DNA of 64,000 nucleotides, from NCBI RefSeq assembly GCF_001723175.1, contig NC_064654.1, positions 3,596,001 to 3,660,000 on the forward strand, read 5' to 3'. A program made the position numbers and the translations under genes. Of this stretch, positions 21,510 through 33,069 are shown piece by piece. Position 1 is the stretch's first letter. Each line of letters begins with the position of its first letter. The notes below the pieces were generated by a model that saw only the letters and a list, made by a program, of their open reading frames with translations, was not told the DNA's origin and did not search any database. Source of the stretch: Penicillium oxalicum. Its lineage: Eukaryota > Ascomycota > Eurotiomycetes > Eurotiales > Aspergillaceae.

Positions 21510-22431
21510 AACTTACTCTTCTAGACGGTAGTCGTCATGATGCAATTTTCGTTTTTTCTTTTTACCCTTTTCTGGGAGGCTTCCAATCCAGATGAGATCA
21601 TTGGACGCGTTGCCACGTGCGACGTGCGACATGCCTCACATACTAGTTACCTGCAAACATTTTTGTCCGTCAAAATGGAAATGCCTAGCTGGCAATTACA
21701 ACGAAAAAAAAAAAAACAAAAAAAAAAGCAAAGGCTGGGAAATTGGCGACACCTCAACAGCCACGATTCCGCGCGATTGACCACATCGACACGGAGACGA
21801 CAAAGGTAGTCTCCCCACTTGATTCAGTGAGCAGGCTGGACCGGGGGTGCGTCGCGTGGCATTGTGCGGCACTGGCATGTGATTGCAGGTTTTATTGGAG
21901 AACGTGCGGGGAAAGAGAGAGGATACCATGACCAAAAAAGGGAAATCACGAGCAGGTGATTTCGCATGTGATTGTCTGGGTCCAGGACTTGTCGTGGACA
22001 AGTTTAAGCTGACGCTGCTCCCTTCTCCCCGGGGAACAAGAAAATGCGAGAATTATCTTATTCTAACCTTTCTTTTTTTGAGGAGGCATTTTCGATTTCT
22101 TCTTCCTTCTGTATACTTTGATCGTCGAGGTGGTTCTGGTCTGCTTGGATTTTGCTATTTGCTCTTCAGTTTGACGCCCATTTCTTCTCGGTGATCCGCA
22201 CTCGGCTTTTTCTCTCTAGTCGAATATCCAGCGTCATCTTTTCACTCTCTGTGCTGGCTCGGGCCCTCAAGTATCTGAAGGTTGGAGATACCTCATGTGG
22301 AGATGATAGGTAGATAACTTCCCCTTGAAACGGCACGGAACTTTCCCCCGTGTTGACTGCTGAAAAAACAAAATTATTTGGTTATAGATCACGTTCTGGG
22401 AAGACCATCGACTCGGTTCCGCAAGATTCAG
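21510..22431. other. Spacer before the alpha/beta-hydrolase gene
   Basis: It contains A-rich runs around 21704-21728 and T-rich tracts. The first exon and ATG of the hydrolase gene should lie here, but I could not fix them. Confidence 0.45.
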
Positions 22432-24933
22432 GTCTTTGCCGTCGTGTCATTCTGGTCTCTCTATTTACTCAAGTGCGCTACTCTCCCTTCATTCCCGGCA
22501 TCAATGAGAGAAGAAGTCGGTGTGAACGAATCGAGCTGAGCTGACCTTGTTTTTTTTTCTTCTTTCTTCTGAATTGCCAGGGCCGACAAACACGGACCAC
22601 CTCTCGTTCGATCCGTTTCTTCGCGCCTGTCAGGCAAGCTCACCAGTTGGCAAACGACCGTGATCATCTTCTTGTGGCTGTATGTGAGCCGCAACTTTGC
22701 AAAGATTGTCGGACTGGAGTGTCCTGAACCGCTGGCCAACCTCTACTCTCGATCCTTCTTTCGGGCCACATGGATCACCACGGGACTCGATGCAGGGTTT
22801 TGGACCGCCATGAAGATCAAGCCCAAATGGCTGCGTGACTTGGCCTCGCTGGTCTTTACGGTATATTATCTGATCGCTGCGGAACAGGCGGATGAAAAAG
22901 TCCGACGAGTCCGGGGAACACTGACCTTGGAACATTTGCGTGTATCCTGGAACAAGGCCACCACCCCGTATCTCTGGTTTTTGGCCAACTTGTTGCGCCC
23001 ACGCTTGACCACGTATGGCCCGCGAGCTATCCGCATTCCACGACCCAAGCAGTCGGCTTATACCGAGACGGTCAATGCCTGGTTGTACTTTGACGGACCC
23101 TTGAGTGCGCTCAAAGGTCAGACGTCTGTTGTGCTAGACGTGCCCGGAGGAGGATTCGTGGCGATGGGACCCCGTCACTCAGAGGACAAGCTGCTCTCGT
23201 GGGCTGGCCAATTGAAGGTCCCCATTCTGAGTATCGATTACAGAAAAGCCCCCGAGTATGCGTATCCATATGCGCTGCATGAGTGTTTTGATGTCTATCA
23301 CACGATCATGGCAACCAATGGTCGCTGCCTGGGCCTGAGTGGCTCCACGCGTCCTCGCATTGTCGTGACCGGAGAGAGTGCAGGTGGCAACCTCGCGGTC
23401 GGTATGACGCTGATGGTCTTGCAGTCCGCCATGACACAGAGCTGGCAAGGCGACGGTGTGTTGCCTCGTCCAGATGGCGTGGTCTTGGCCTACCCGGCAC
23501 TAAATGTCAAGGTTGAAAGTTGGATGACGGACGAGCAAATGTCACTGATCCAGGATAAGAGCTGTCGCCAGACCAACAACGGGGTCTTACAACGCAAACA
23601 AGATCAGTACCGCAAGCTCACTCCGTACACCTCGCCAGGCCACTCTGTTGAGAACCTGACGGCGCTCACGGCGGTTCTCACGGAGAAAGAGGCGATCGAC
23701 GGAACAGACCCGCCAGCCATGACAGAGAGTGACATCGCGGCCGAGACCATCAAGGCGTTACAGGACAAATTCCAGAAGAGTGATCGCGTGGCCGGCAACA
23801 CGACGGCCGAGCCGGTTCGTCATACCAACCCGCTCAAGACTCGATTGGCTGTCTCGTCGATGATCTCGTATGTTCACGACCGGATCCTCACCCCCGAGAT
23901 GATGCGCGCCATGATCATTTTGTATATTGGGCCGCATCACCGACCTGACTTCAATACGGACTTTTATTTGTCGCCTGTGCTTGCACCGGACACACTGTTA
24001 TCACAGTTTCCCAAGACATATATCATGACGGGCGAGCGCGATCCTCTGGTCGACGACACCGTCATCTTTGCCGGTCGACTGCGGCAAGCAAAGCTCCAAC
24101 GGTTTCACGAGCGTCAGGAACTGGGGCTGGAGAAATCAAAACGCCAATTCAATGAGAAGGACCACGTGGAAGTATCTCTAATTCCGGGGGTGTCTCATGG
24201 CTTCATTCAGATGGCCGGTTTCTTCCCCGAAGCATGGAAGTATATCAATCGGAGTGCGCAGTGGGTTGAAAGTTTGTTGCACAGCGAAGATCTCCAGAGC
24301 TCCGAATACAGTCTTCTTCAGCTGTCTCAACTTTCCAGTTCGCAGATCCCCAGGCGAGTCGGTCCAATGAACGCAAATGGTATTCACAAAGATACCAAGA
24401 TGGCGCTTCACCATCATCGAAGTTTCACAGGAGAGTCCTCTGCCGATGAGGATCGCCCCCTGGAGATGAGTATGAGCACGATCAGGACTACCACAGCGCC
24501 ATCATCGACCACTCACAGGCTCCGGTCTCACTCCGACGCCAGATGCAAATCCAAATCGCAATCACCTTCAGCCTCGGCCACAACGTTCGTCACAGAAGTC
24601 CCCCTCCGCCGCAGACGATCCAAATCCTCCTTCGCCTCGTCTCACCTCAGCGGTCTGACTACTCTAGGTCACCACGAATCCCGCAACGTGCGCGAGTTCC
24701 GGGCCAAACTGAAGCGATTGGAGATGAGTCGCGCCCGCGAAGAACCCGAATTCCCCGATGAGGTAACCAGTGCACCAGAGAGTCCGGCGGCGATGAGGTC
24801 AAGGCAGCCGCTAGAAAGAAGCAGGAGTATTACCTCACTTGATAGCGAGGAGGACATTTTAGATCGTCGGATGAATGGGCTGGCGAGTGGGTTGATGGGG
24901 ATGGGAGATGGGGCGAAGACGCCGGGGGCATAA
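22432..24933 (+). CDS. Membrane-anchored alpha/beta-hydrolase (hormone-sensitive-lipase-like), 5' end uncertain
   Basis: The main exon is 22581-24933. A probable preceding exon ends at 22472 (donor GTGCGC) and encodes the hydrophobic VFAVVSFWSLYLLK; it joins in phase to give LLKADKHGPPLVRSV. No ATG in phase was found for it, so the true start is upstream or differently spliced. The catalytic domain shows DVPGGGF (oxyanion region; Pro codon 23143-23145 where the lipase family usually has His), GESAGGN (nucleophile Ser codon 23377-23379), GERDPLVDD (Asp codon 24040-24042) and GVSHGF (His codon 24196-24198). About 130 residues are inserted between the nucleophile region and the block PLKTRLAVSSMISY. 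The C-terminal 200 residues are Ser/Arg-rich and disordered. Related fungal proteins are annotated as lipases or steryl acetyl hydrolases. The substrate is unknown; an ER or lipid-droplet membrane location is an inference. Confidence 0.75.
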
Positions 24934-25575
24934 GGGGTTGCGAATATGGTTGGAAGTGAGAATTGAAAGAGAAGGCGATCTCCACGGGATCATGGAAGGT
25001 CACATGGCAGGATCTGTACTTGGTGTGGGAGGAAACGGAGTGATCTTGTTTCATTAGGTTTTGCGATGGTTTGTTTAGAGCTTAGAGGGGTTAGATTGGA
25101 CTACTTATATGATCTAGATTGAAAACAAAGGGGAGTGAAGTGAAAGTAAGGCATGGGTATTGAGATTTAGTGGAAACGAGAAAAAAAAGTAGCACGAGGG
25201 CCACCCAAGTGGATATGGATATCAAATCCACAGATGTCCATCGATGGACCGATTGATACCATGGTTACTACCTCCTGGACGCCTGCGTACCCCCGGCTGG
25301 TATCTGCAACAACCCGCGTATAACGAACCCATCATCGATCTTGGGACGACCTTGAAATTGTCAAGAGCTTACAGAAATTCCGACAGCCACACTTCTCATG
25401 AAGCCTATTTCACCTTTGAAACTCCATTCTTTCCCCCTTCCAACGTCGCGAAGCCCCCAAGTGAACAGACGATAAGTCCAAAGCAATCCTTAGAAAACGG
25501 CAACCCTCCACAAAGCCTCCAGAAGGAATCTGGTATAGAAACAGGAGACGCTCAGAAAACCACACCGAGCCCATT
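24934..25575. other. Convergent 3' flanks
   Basis: The 642-bp spacer between the hydrolase and MFS transporter stop codons is A/T-rich in its first half. The open frame 25244-25636 overlaps the transporter 3' end and is not credible. Confidence 0.55.
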
Positions 25576-27953
25576 CTATAGCTTCCAAATACTCGACTTG
25601 GCAGTCCACTTTCTGCAGTGCTTGCCCTTGAAGTAAAAGACAATGCCAAACGAGACCCACAGGACCGTCAAGCACATATTCAGCATGATCGCCGGGATGT
25701 ATCCGGCCTCCTCGGTCCAGGGTGTGATGAATTTACTGAATCCGTAGCCCCAGACGTTCTTGTTGACGGTGATGGCGATGAAGACGGAACCCACGACGGG
25801 TTTATAGCTGTCGACGGCGTAGGTGCTGGCGATGGCGGGGAGAGCGGTCACTTGCATTCCGGCGCAGGTGTATCCGATGATGACGATGATCTACGGAGGA
25901 GCAAACTCATGGCGCATCAGAAGATGAAGAATAGGATGGAAAGACAACCACGAGAGTCTCATTTCCAATGGAGGGGAAAGAAAAGGGTCAAACTTACCCG
26001 CCAATCCCAGTGGTACTCGTATCCAAAGGCAATGATAAAGTTCCCAATGATGGCCACAATCAGATACGGAATCAGAGCCGGTAAACGCATCTCTGGCTCT
26101 CGGATACCGCGATTCTTCTTGGTGGCCCGCATCGAAATCCAATCGGAAAGGGGACCGTTGGTGAGCAGACCGATCAAGGCGCCCGCCAGACTGGCAAAGT
26201 TGGTGAACCCAATTGATTGACTGGACCAGTTATATGGCGGAGCCCCGAACGCTTGAGATTGAGTCAGATTGGCAGTCAAAAGACAACTCGCCGACCAAGA
26301 TACCACAAACGCGGCGTATTCGACAATCGGGAACGCAAGCAGTTTCCAGGGGACCCAGAAAGCGAGGAGAAGAGATCGGGCCCACTGCGGGTTAGGTTGA
26401 TAGATATGGAACTGTCCTTTGGATGGAGTGCCTTTATAGAGGTATGGATCCATGGCGTCGTTTTCGATTGTCGGGGTGGGGAGCTCCAGATGAGCGGGTG
26501 GGCTCTTTGATGCGTCCCCAAGGGTTCCCGTCTTTTCATTGTCTTCGATGGAATTTGTCACCGAGGCCACCGACACCTCCGCCTCCTGGATCTCGTTGGG
26601 ATGAGCGCGGTGCCATTTGGTTTCAGGAAAGGCAAACACGCCGGCAATGATGACGAAGGCGAAGGCACCGACGTTCAACCACCAGAAGCTGCGCCATCCA
26701 ACATGGAGGGCCATGGATCCTGCGATGATGGGGCCAACCTAGAACGAAAAAAAAAATTTGTTCAATCAGTGAGACTGACTTCTATCCGCTGAGGGCAAAG
26801 GGCAAGGCTGAGTAGCGCACTCACCATGAGGGAGCCAAAGTAAAAGGCAAAGTACATGGTGTTGTAGAATCCTCGCTCATGAAGGAAGAAGATATCCGTG
26901 ATCACTTGAGGGCAAAGTGTCTTGATCGGTTCATTAGGGCGGTTTGCTCGTCGAAAAGAAAGGATTTCAGACATTCATCCAGACCGGGACATCTCGCTTA
27001 CCTCGCAGGGTCCAGCACCGAACCCATTCAAAACACAAGCACCCATAAAACTTCCATAGGACGTTGCCTTGGCACGCCAGATGTTGGACGCCAGACAGAC
27101 CACGCAGGAGAAAATCAGTACGGGTCGTCGTCCAAAAGTATCTGCAATGGGGACCCTGTTCGAATGTTGCAGGAAGGTCAGCCTGTTATTTGTCCGCCGT
27201 GAGAGAATCCCCATGCAGGCTCAATTTCCAGCGTGTTTCGAACTCACCAGAAAAAATTACTGAACCCCAGAAGCAGAATACAGACCCCGGTGAACTGTAC
27301 CACCCCTGCCAGATCGGAATTGAAAGCATGAATCAAGTCACCAAACATGGGCGCCAGGGCCAGGGGCCCAATGCCCATGATGACATTGCTTGCCATGGCG
27401 ATGAAAAAGGTGGCAAACTTCCAGTATTTATTCCAGTTCTGAAGTGCAGGACACCAATTAGCACCATCGATCGGGATACACCTGGATCTAACGCTCATGA
27501 GAGGATGGTAGGACAGCGGCCTGCCCCTGTCGTAGTCTCAGACTTACCAGAGGGTCATTGGGATTAGAGGAAGGCTGTGGCACCAGGACATTGGACGAGG
27601 TACCTGACTGTCTCACGAAGTGATGCGAGCCCACATCAGTCATGATCTCCGTACCGGGGTAGATCTTGACGTTGAGCTCACTTTCGAGTCTGTGTAGAGA
27701 GAGATCAGGGGCCTCAAATTAGCATTCGTGATGATACTTTCATTCCCCCCTCCCTTCGCAATCGGTGACTTGCGACAAGTCTCGCCTCACGGTGGAACAT
27801 ACTGGCGTAGAGTCTAGAGTGTGAGAATTCCAAATGGTTAGTCTGTCATATCGATGCGTGTTGCTTGTTGCCCGTTGGCGCAACGCAGACAGTCTCAGTG
27901 CTGGTGCCATGACTGGCCGGAGAACCTACCGCTTCACCATGATTCATCTCCAT
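25576..27953 (-). CDS. MFS transporter, DHA1-like, 12 transmembrane segments
   Basis: Eight exons are predicted: 27953-27930, 27813-27803, 27689-27548, 27438-27248, 27155-27002, 26920-26825, 26738-25998, 25890-25576. They give 557 aa with all phases matching. Exon 2 is an 11-nt micro-exon (ACTCTACGCCA) that joins to read MEMNHGEATLRQLESELNV. The hydrophilic N-terminus of about 60 residues is followed by six helices with motif A-like WVPIADTFGRRP. A large cytosolic loop follows (IQEAEVSVASVTNSIEDNEK). The second half begins LLLAFWVPWKLLAFPIVEY. GPCETLCPQVITDIFFLHER is the typical loop of fungal drug:H+ or polyamine-type antiporters. The substrate cannot be told from sequence. No biosynthetic cluster neighbours it, so a role in a toxin or metabolite cluster is unlikely. 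Confidence 0.88.
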
Positions 27954-28615
27954 TGTGAACGAGGGTTGGAGGCCGACACGGGCAAGGGGAATGAATTGCC
28001 TTGCTGAGACCAACTGTTACACCAGAAATCACTTGATGAATTCCTTCCGCTGTTCGTTTGGATCTGAACGGTTTCCCGACATCAGGTGAGAATGAGAGTC
28101 GTATATAAGGTTGGTGGGGAAGAAGAGACTTGGTGAGAAAACGCCGTGACCGAGGCAGAGAAGCTTCATCGTCTTGGCCTGGTGACAATCAACGAATCAA
28201 CCGCACGTAATCTAAAGGGTTTGATACCGGTCTCGTCGCTACTGAGAGTTTTGGAAAATTGGAGTCTGTCTCGTCTCGTGTATTTTGGTCTCCGCATTCT
28301 TGGAGGGGAGATCCCGTCTTGGCCTCGAGTCCACCCCCGCGCAGTTTAAGGCTAAACGGTCCAGACGAAGGCTAAATTGTGAGCCTCTCCACATTCAGGA
28401 GCTCGTTGGAGCCTGCAGGAAGATCCGTCGGTGGTCACGAATCGCTGATCACTGGTCCGCGTCGGCTCGCTAGAATCCATACTGCTGAATCCCCTCGTCC
28501 ATTCATGCAGAGGAGGGTCCACTGGGCGGGGGATTCTACACAGCCCAATCAGCCCCTCCTGCGGATCTTTCTGGACCGTTATGGCCTTGGATCTCGTCCG
28601 TTTTTTTTGCTTTCC

Positions 28616-28747
28616 ATGTCTACGGCCCCCAGGAAGAGGACTGCGGGGAAGAGAGGACGTCCCAAACAAAACGAGCAAACGGGCAACCGAGAAACTCGAG
28701 GACGGGGAGACCGGGATTTCAATGGACGGCCTACTGCCGATCCATGA
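28616..28747 (+). CDS. Possible 43-aa basic protein with an AT-hook-like core
   Basis: The frame starts MSTAPRKRTAGKRGRPKQ; KRGRPK matches the minor-groove-binding AT-hook core. A pyrimidine tract precedes the ATG. It could be a small gene, the first exon of a spliced gene, or a relic. No downstream DNA-binding domain was found in any frame nearby, and chance is quite possible. Confidence 0.2.
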   Translation: MSTAPRKRTAGKRGRPKQNEQTGNRETRGRGDRDFNGRPTADP

Positions 28748-31700
28748 ATTTCAGCGAAGAGCCAGTCAAGAGCGCTGGACTGGTCTCTCGGCCTCCCAAT
28801 CACAGGGCACCGTCGCGAGATACGTTGGCGCTGCAGGATCAGGAGTTCTGAACTGCGGCAGTTGGAGTCGGCATCTGACCAAGGATCACGGGAGGTACGA
28901 GAGATTTTCCACGTTCATCGACCGTGGAACCTTTCAAGAAAAGTATAAAAAGATGGTTTCGGGAGGAGTTCACAACGCCTTCGAGACATACGCGACAAGC
29001 TCAGCGGGTAGCTTCGGAACTTGGCCACAGCATCCTCGTTTTGCCAAATTAAAAACATGAATGTCCGTGGTCCAAACCACTTTCCACGGCGGTTTGGTGG
29101 TTTCGACGACGGACTCGACCAGGGAATGGGGCTACGCTGCGGTCTCATGAAGCTAACCCAGGCGGCACCAAGAGGGAGAAAACCTGGAGAGAAGTGGATT
29201 GAGATTCTTGCGGGGACGGGAAGGCGTGGAGACGTGGATACCGCACCGCATCTCCATTGCGGAGAAGCGAAGTAGAAGACGACAAGAAGACTGTAGAGGA
29301 TCATTCCAAAAGTCTCGGCAACCAAGAGGACTTGGCTGCATCGCATACTTGGCATTCCAAGGTCGCTAGGAAGAGTACTATCCATGCCACAACATTTGGG
29401 CTAATTTGACATGCAGCAATCACGATCGCTTACACTCCCCCTACCCTGGAACAACCGAACAAATCACATCAATCCTCCAAGAGGCCGGGGGGGGAGTAGG
29501 TACTGTACCGGCGGGCATTGACATCCCACGGGGATCAAGACTGGACTTTATGACCACGGCATGGAGGGTTTGACCAGAGAATCTTAAACAAACCATCCGG
29601 CCGTATCATTGGACGTGGAAGTTCTCGTCATTTGAGCGAAAAGGGAGCTCCAGGTCCACAGTGGACATAAACATACATACTAACGTATGTATTGTTGTGG
29701 AACGCTTCCACTATGTCTCACTATACATGAGATTCCCGCACTGGGTCACCGACTCAAGGTACCCGATCAGAGACGGGAAACTCAGTACAGCAGAGAAGTA
29801 CCAGTAGGTACGGGTACCAAAACTCTCCCTCTTCGGCACTTATTCCTTGATCATTTCCCGTAAAAACAGAGCTCGACCACGGTGATACGCGCACCTGACG
29901 AAGAATAGTCGCCCCCGCCATGGATCAAATGGACGTGGTTCCGCCATAAAAGAGCGCCAGACACCTCCAGTCTGTTGAAACTTTCTTGTCGCGACCCGCC
30001 GCTGATTTCAGATCTATCTAGATTGTTCATTCCCCTGGTGGAAAAGCCTTCAACTGCGTGACCGTGGACCTCGCCGCTCGCAGAAAGGGTTTTGCCAACA
30101 AGTGACACTGGTTGTGTTGACGAAAAGCGGGGCTATATTGTCGTTGATGGAGTCTAAAGGATCCCAAGAGAAGGCTCCGACTTGTGGCCGCACCACCCAA
30201 CCACAGTAACCCGAGCTCTCCAGCCCGTGGATCCAGCCCATCGATCATCCTGAAGAGTCCTCTGAAACAAATCGTGTCTTACCCTGCGCTTTTTTTGCCT
30301 GTCATTGAAGTGGGAGACAGCAAGATGAAGGATCAATCCAAGCATCTAAGCAAGCCAGGGTGACAGGTAGTTTCAGAAAACAGGGTACGAAATCCGACGA
30401 TACTGCTCCTCTCAATATTTAAAGGACTTTAGCCTGTAAATTCATTATTGGATTGAAGCGGCCAGTGTCAAAAAGTGCTCCCTGATCAGACAGCGGTGGA
30501 TCTTGCATGCTGAACGAGCCAGATAAGAATTGGGGTCTCCAGTGGGACCCTTGCAGGAGGAAGTGAGGTAGCTCGAATCAATGACGAGTGTAAGCTCAAA
30601 GTTGTAGTGCTCATTCGCAAGTCTCTATCGTGAGCGGAAAATCTCAAGTCCTCGCGAAACAGACACGAGTCCCGTCAATTATCTGAGAGGAGCCCTCCGA
30701 CGGACTGCCCAGACGAAATTGCTATCCTCCCACGTGAACAATAAACTCTCATGCCAGAAACCATATCACCGCATCAAATTGCTCCGGTCATGTCCACCAA
30801 TTCTGCAAATCTTCATCGGCAGATTCAATTTCTGTACCGCGGGGAAACAATCGTCATCTCCTCAAATGGGTGCTGAGTTGGGATTCCCTAATGCTTCCAG
30901 GCTCCCATCATCTCCACGATGGCGAGACCGACCACGTTGAACAGATGCGCAGGTGCACCACCTTGGCGATCACAAGGTGCAGCTCCCACGGGGACTCAGC
31001 CCAGGAGACAATCACGAGGCTCGTGCGGGGTCCTGCGCCCTCCAATCTTCGATGCAGATGAAAGCGCACTGTCGCTGGACAAGAAACGGTGAAAGGGAGC
31101 AGCTGGTCCTCACCCTGTCTGGCTACCCAACTGCCTTTACTCAAGACCTGATCGTTACTTGGATTGAGGGAGGTGTCTGCTCTGTGCTCAGCTGATTCTC
31201 GCGCAAGGGGACAGGATTCGCCATTGTGCATCGACAACCATAGGCGCATGACGTAGAAAAAGGGACGGGCAGATCCAGACACGCGGGCCGTGTCGATCGG
31301 ATCAACATGAATGTTTCAATGATGGACGAGACTCCAGACCCTCTCTGTTCAGAGTGGCCTACGATAACCGGTGGACGGACTTCCTATAATGCAACTGCGC
31401 ATCTGTCTGCCCTTTCACCGATCAGCAATGATCAGAAGTCTCACCTCAATTCTACATGGTGAGGAGACGGGTCTTCACACCGAGCAGGTCGATAATATGA
31501 GTGCAGTGGCATCTGCGCACGCGAGTTTTCGAGTCTTGGCCCCCGTAGCTCTGGCCCCATTCGGTGCTGCGCGCTAAGCCGCTCACCGTTTTTTTTTCTC
31601 CGGACTTCTCCTGTTTCTGAACCCACTCCCGTGTTGTTCTCGACTCGTTCCTGTCTTTCCGCCCCGGATCCAGTTTCTCTTTCCCATCTCTTTCGCACCG

Positions 31701-32060
31701 CATCTTGCCCGTGACAACTCGCCAGACTTGGAGGTGGCGGTTGCCCGACCCTTTGATCCGAGTCACCGTACCTCTCTTATCTCAACCTCTCGGCCGGTCC
31801 TAGTGCCACATTGCTCGAGCCACGAGGCGCCAGATCTGCGACCGGGAATGGATCGCGCGACTAACCGTTGATTCCCCCAGCAGACAACCCTTCCACCCTG
31901 AGCGCATCGGGCCACATATCTCCTCTCCTCTCTCGTCGCAGACTGCTTCTCGCCCTTCGAGTCGTTCGATTTGTTCTTATTCGCCTACCGCCGATCAACT
32001 GTCAAAGTCCTGTCCTCGACCGTCGGGCCCGACCACGTGCGATCAACGCGCGTCCCGAGA

Positions 32061-32442
32061 ATGGATCTCTTCCGTCGCTATCAAAGTTCTTATCCCTCTC
32101 GACCATCACCACTCGGGGGCTCCCAGGAGCCGCGTGATGATCGCGTTCGACAACCCGTTGGTCTCTCAGCCACTTCCGATCTACCTCGTCGCGCAGAGAA
32201 TGAGACGGTGCGACCAACCGGTCGTTCCGATTATGCCAGCTCAGCATCGCATCTATATTCCACGAGCGTGTCGCGGGAGACGCAAGGGGTCCGGGGAGAG
32301 AATGCTGGGTCGGCGACCTCTCCACCACGGAATCAGCATGCACATCAGCAGCACCAGCGCGACAATAGCTTTGAGACACCGGCAAATCTACACAAACACC
32401 GTCGAATCCCTTCACAACCGCGAGGGGTATCTATGAGAGAAG
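32061..32442 (+). other. Upstream open frame or 5' exon candidate for RXT3
   Basis: An ATG at 32061 opens a Ser/Arg/Gln-rich frame (MDLFRRYQSSYPSRPSPLGG onward) that looks like a disordered fungal N-terminus and stays open beyond 32442. A GTATCT donor after codon 122 (32427) could splice in frame to the TTCCAG acceptor just before the RXT3 ATG, giving an extended N-terminus. That would need a 640-nt intron and a weak donor. The alternative is a translated upstream ORF in the leader. Confidence 0.3.
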
Positions 32443-33069
32443 GTTCGTCTGTTTTTCTATTATTCTCCCTCTTTTGTTTTCCACCCTTGATACTGTTTTT
32501 TTTCCCATCTTGTTTTGGATCCTTATCGCGACTTGGGTTTCTTGCGCCTCGATGCTATTTCGAGGCCAGATTGTGGTGTGGCCCCCCCCGATTCCTGTTC
32601 TGCTGAGTCGGGGTCGGACTTGTCCCGTGGTTCTCGTCCCCGTCTGGCTCCTCGCTCCACTTTTCACAAAGATCTTGCGTCAGGGCGCATCCGCCCAACA
32701 CATCACCCCATCCTTGCGCGCGCAAACCAGAGCCCTAGAGGGCAGAATCTTTCCCCCCTCCCCGCACTTGTAGCCGCGAAGATCCTTGCGTTTTGGTCTC
32801 TCCTTTCCTGATTCGTCTTCGACTACCGAGTCCTTTCCTTTCGTCCCTGCCTCACCAGTCCCCTGGCCCTGATGGCCATCTTCCCCCGGTGGCGTCGATC
32901 CACCGGAAGCGCTAGTCCTGATCGGTGCTGGCGGAGCTAGTTCTTTCTGGGATTAGCGGTTGAGCTTCCCGGAGTCACGGGTTCTGGGTCGTCTTCTCGA
33001 CCCTCGGTGGATTCAATTCATCATTTTGCTGCACTCTTGTGAGCAAGGTTCCAGACGTGCCAGCACAAA

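Larger units (their letters stand above)
27954..33069. other. 5.1-kb gene-poor region between the MFS and RXT3 genes
   Basis: No convincing gene is present. Items seen are a 43-codon frame with an AT-hook-like core (28616-28747), a 156-aa minus frame with one hydrophobic segment (28915-29385), hairpins at 29654-29692, and a 127-codon open stretch from the ATG at 32061. Long pyrimidine tracts at 31580-33060 look like RXT3 5' leader DNA. Some uncharacterised spliced gene could be hidden here. Confidence 0.5.

Noticed and set aside
22504..22519. ATG at 22504 as first exon of the alpha/beta-hydrolase
   Set aside because: Its donor at 22520 is phase 1, but the acceptor at 22580 needs phase 2. The hydrophobic exon ending at 22472 fits the phase instead.
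28915..29385. 156-aa minus-strand frame with one hydrophobic segment
   Set aside because: No family resemblance or splice-linked partner found; the single hydrophobic stretch is weak evidence.
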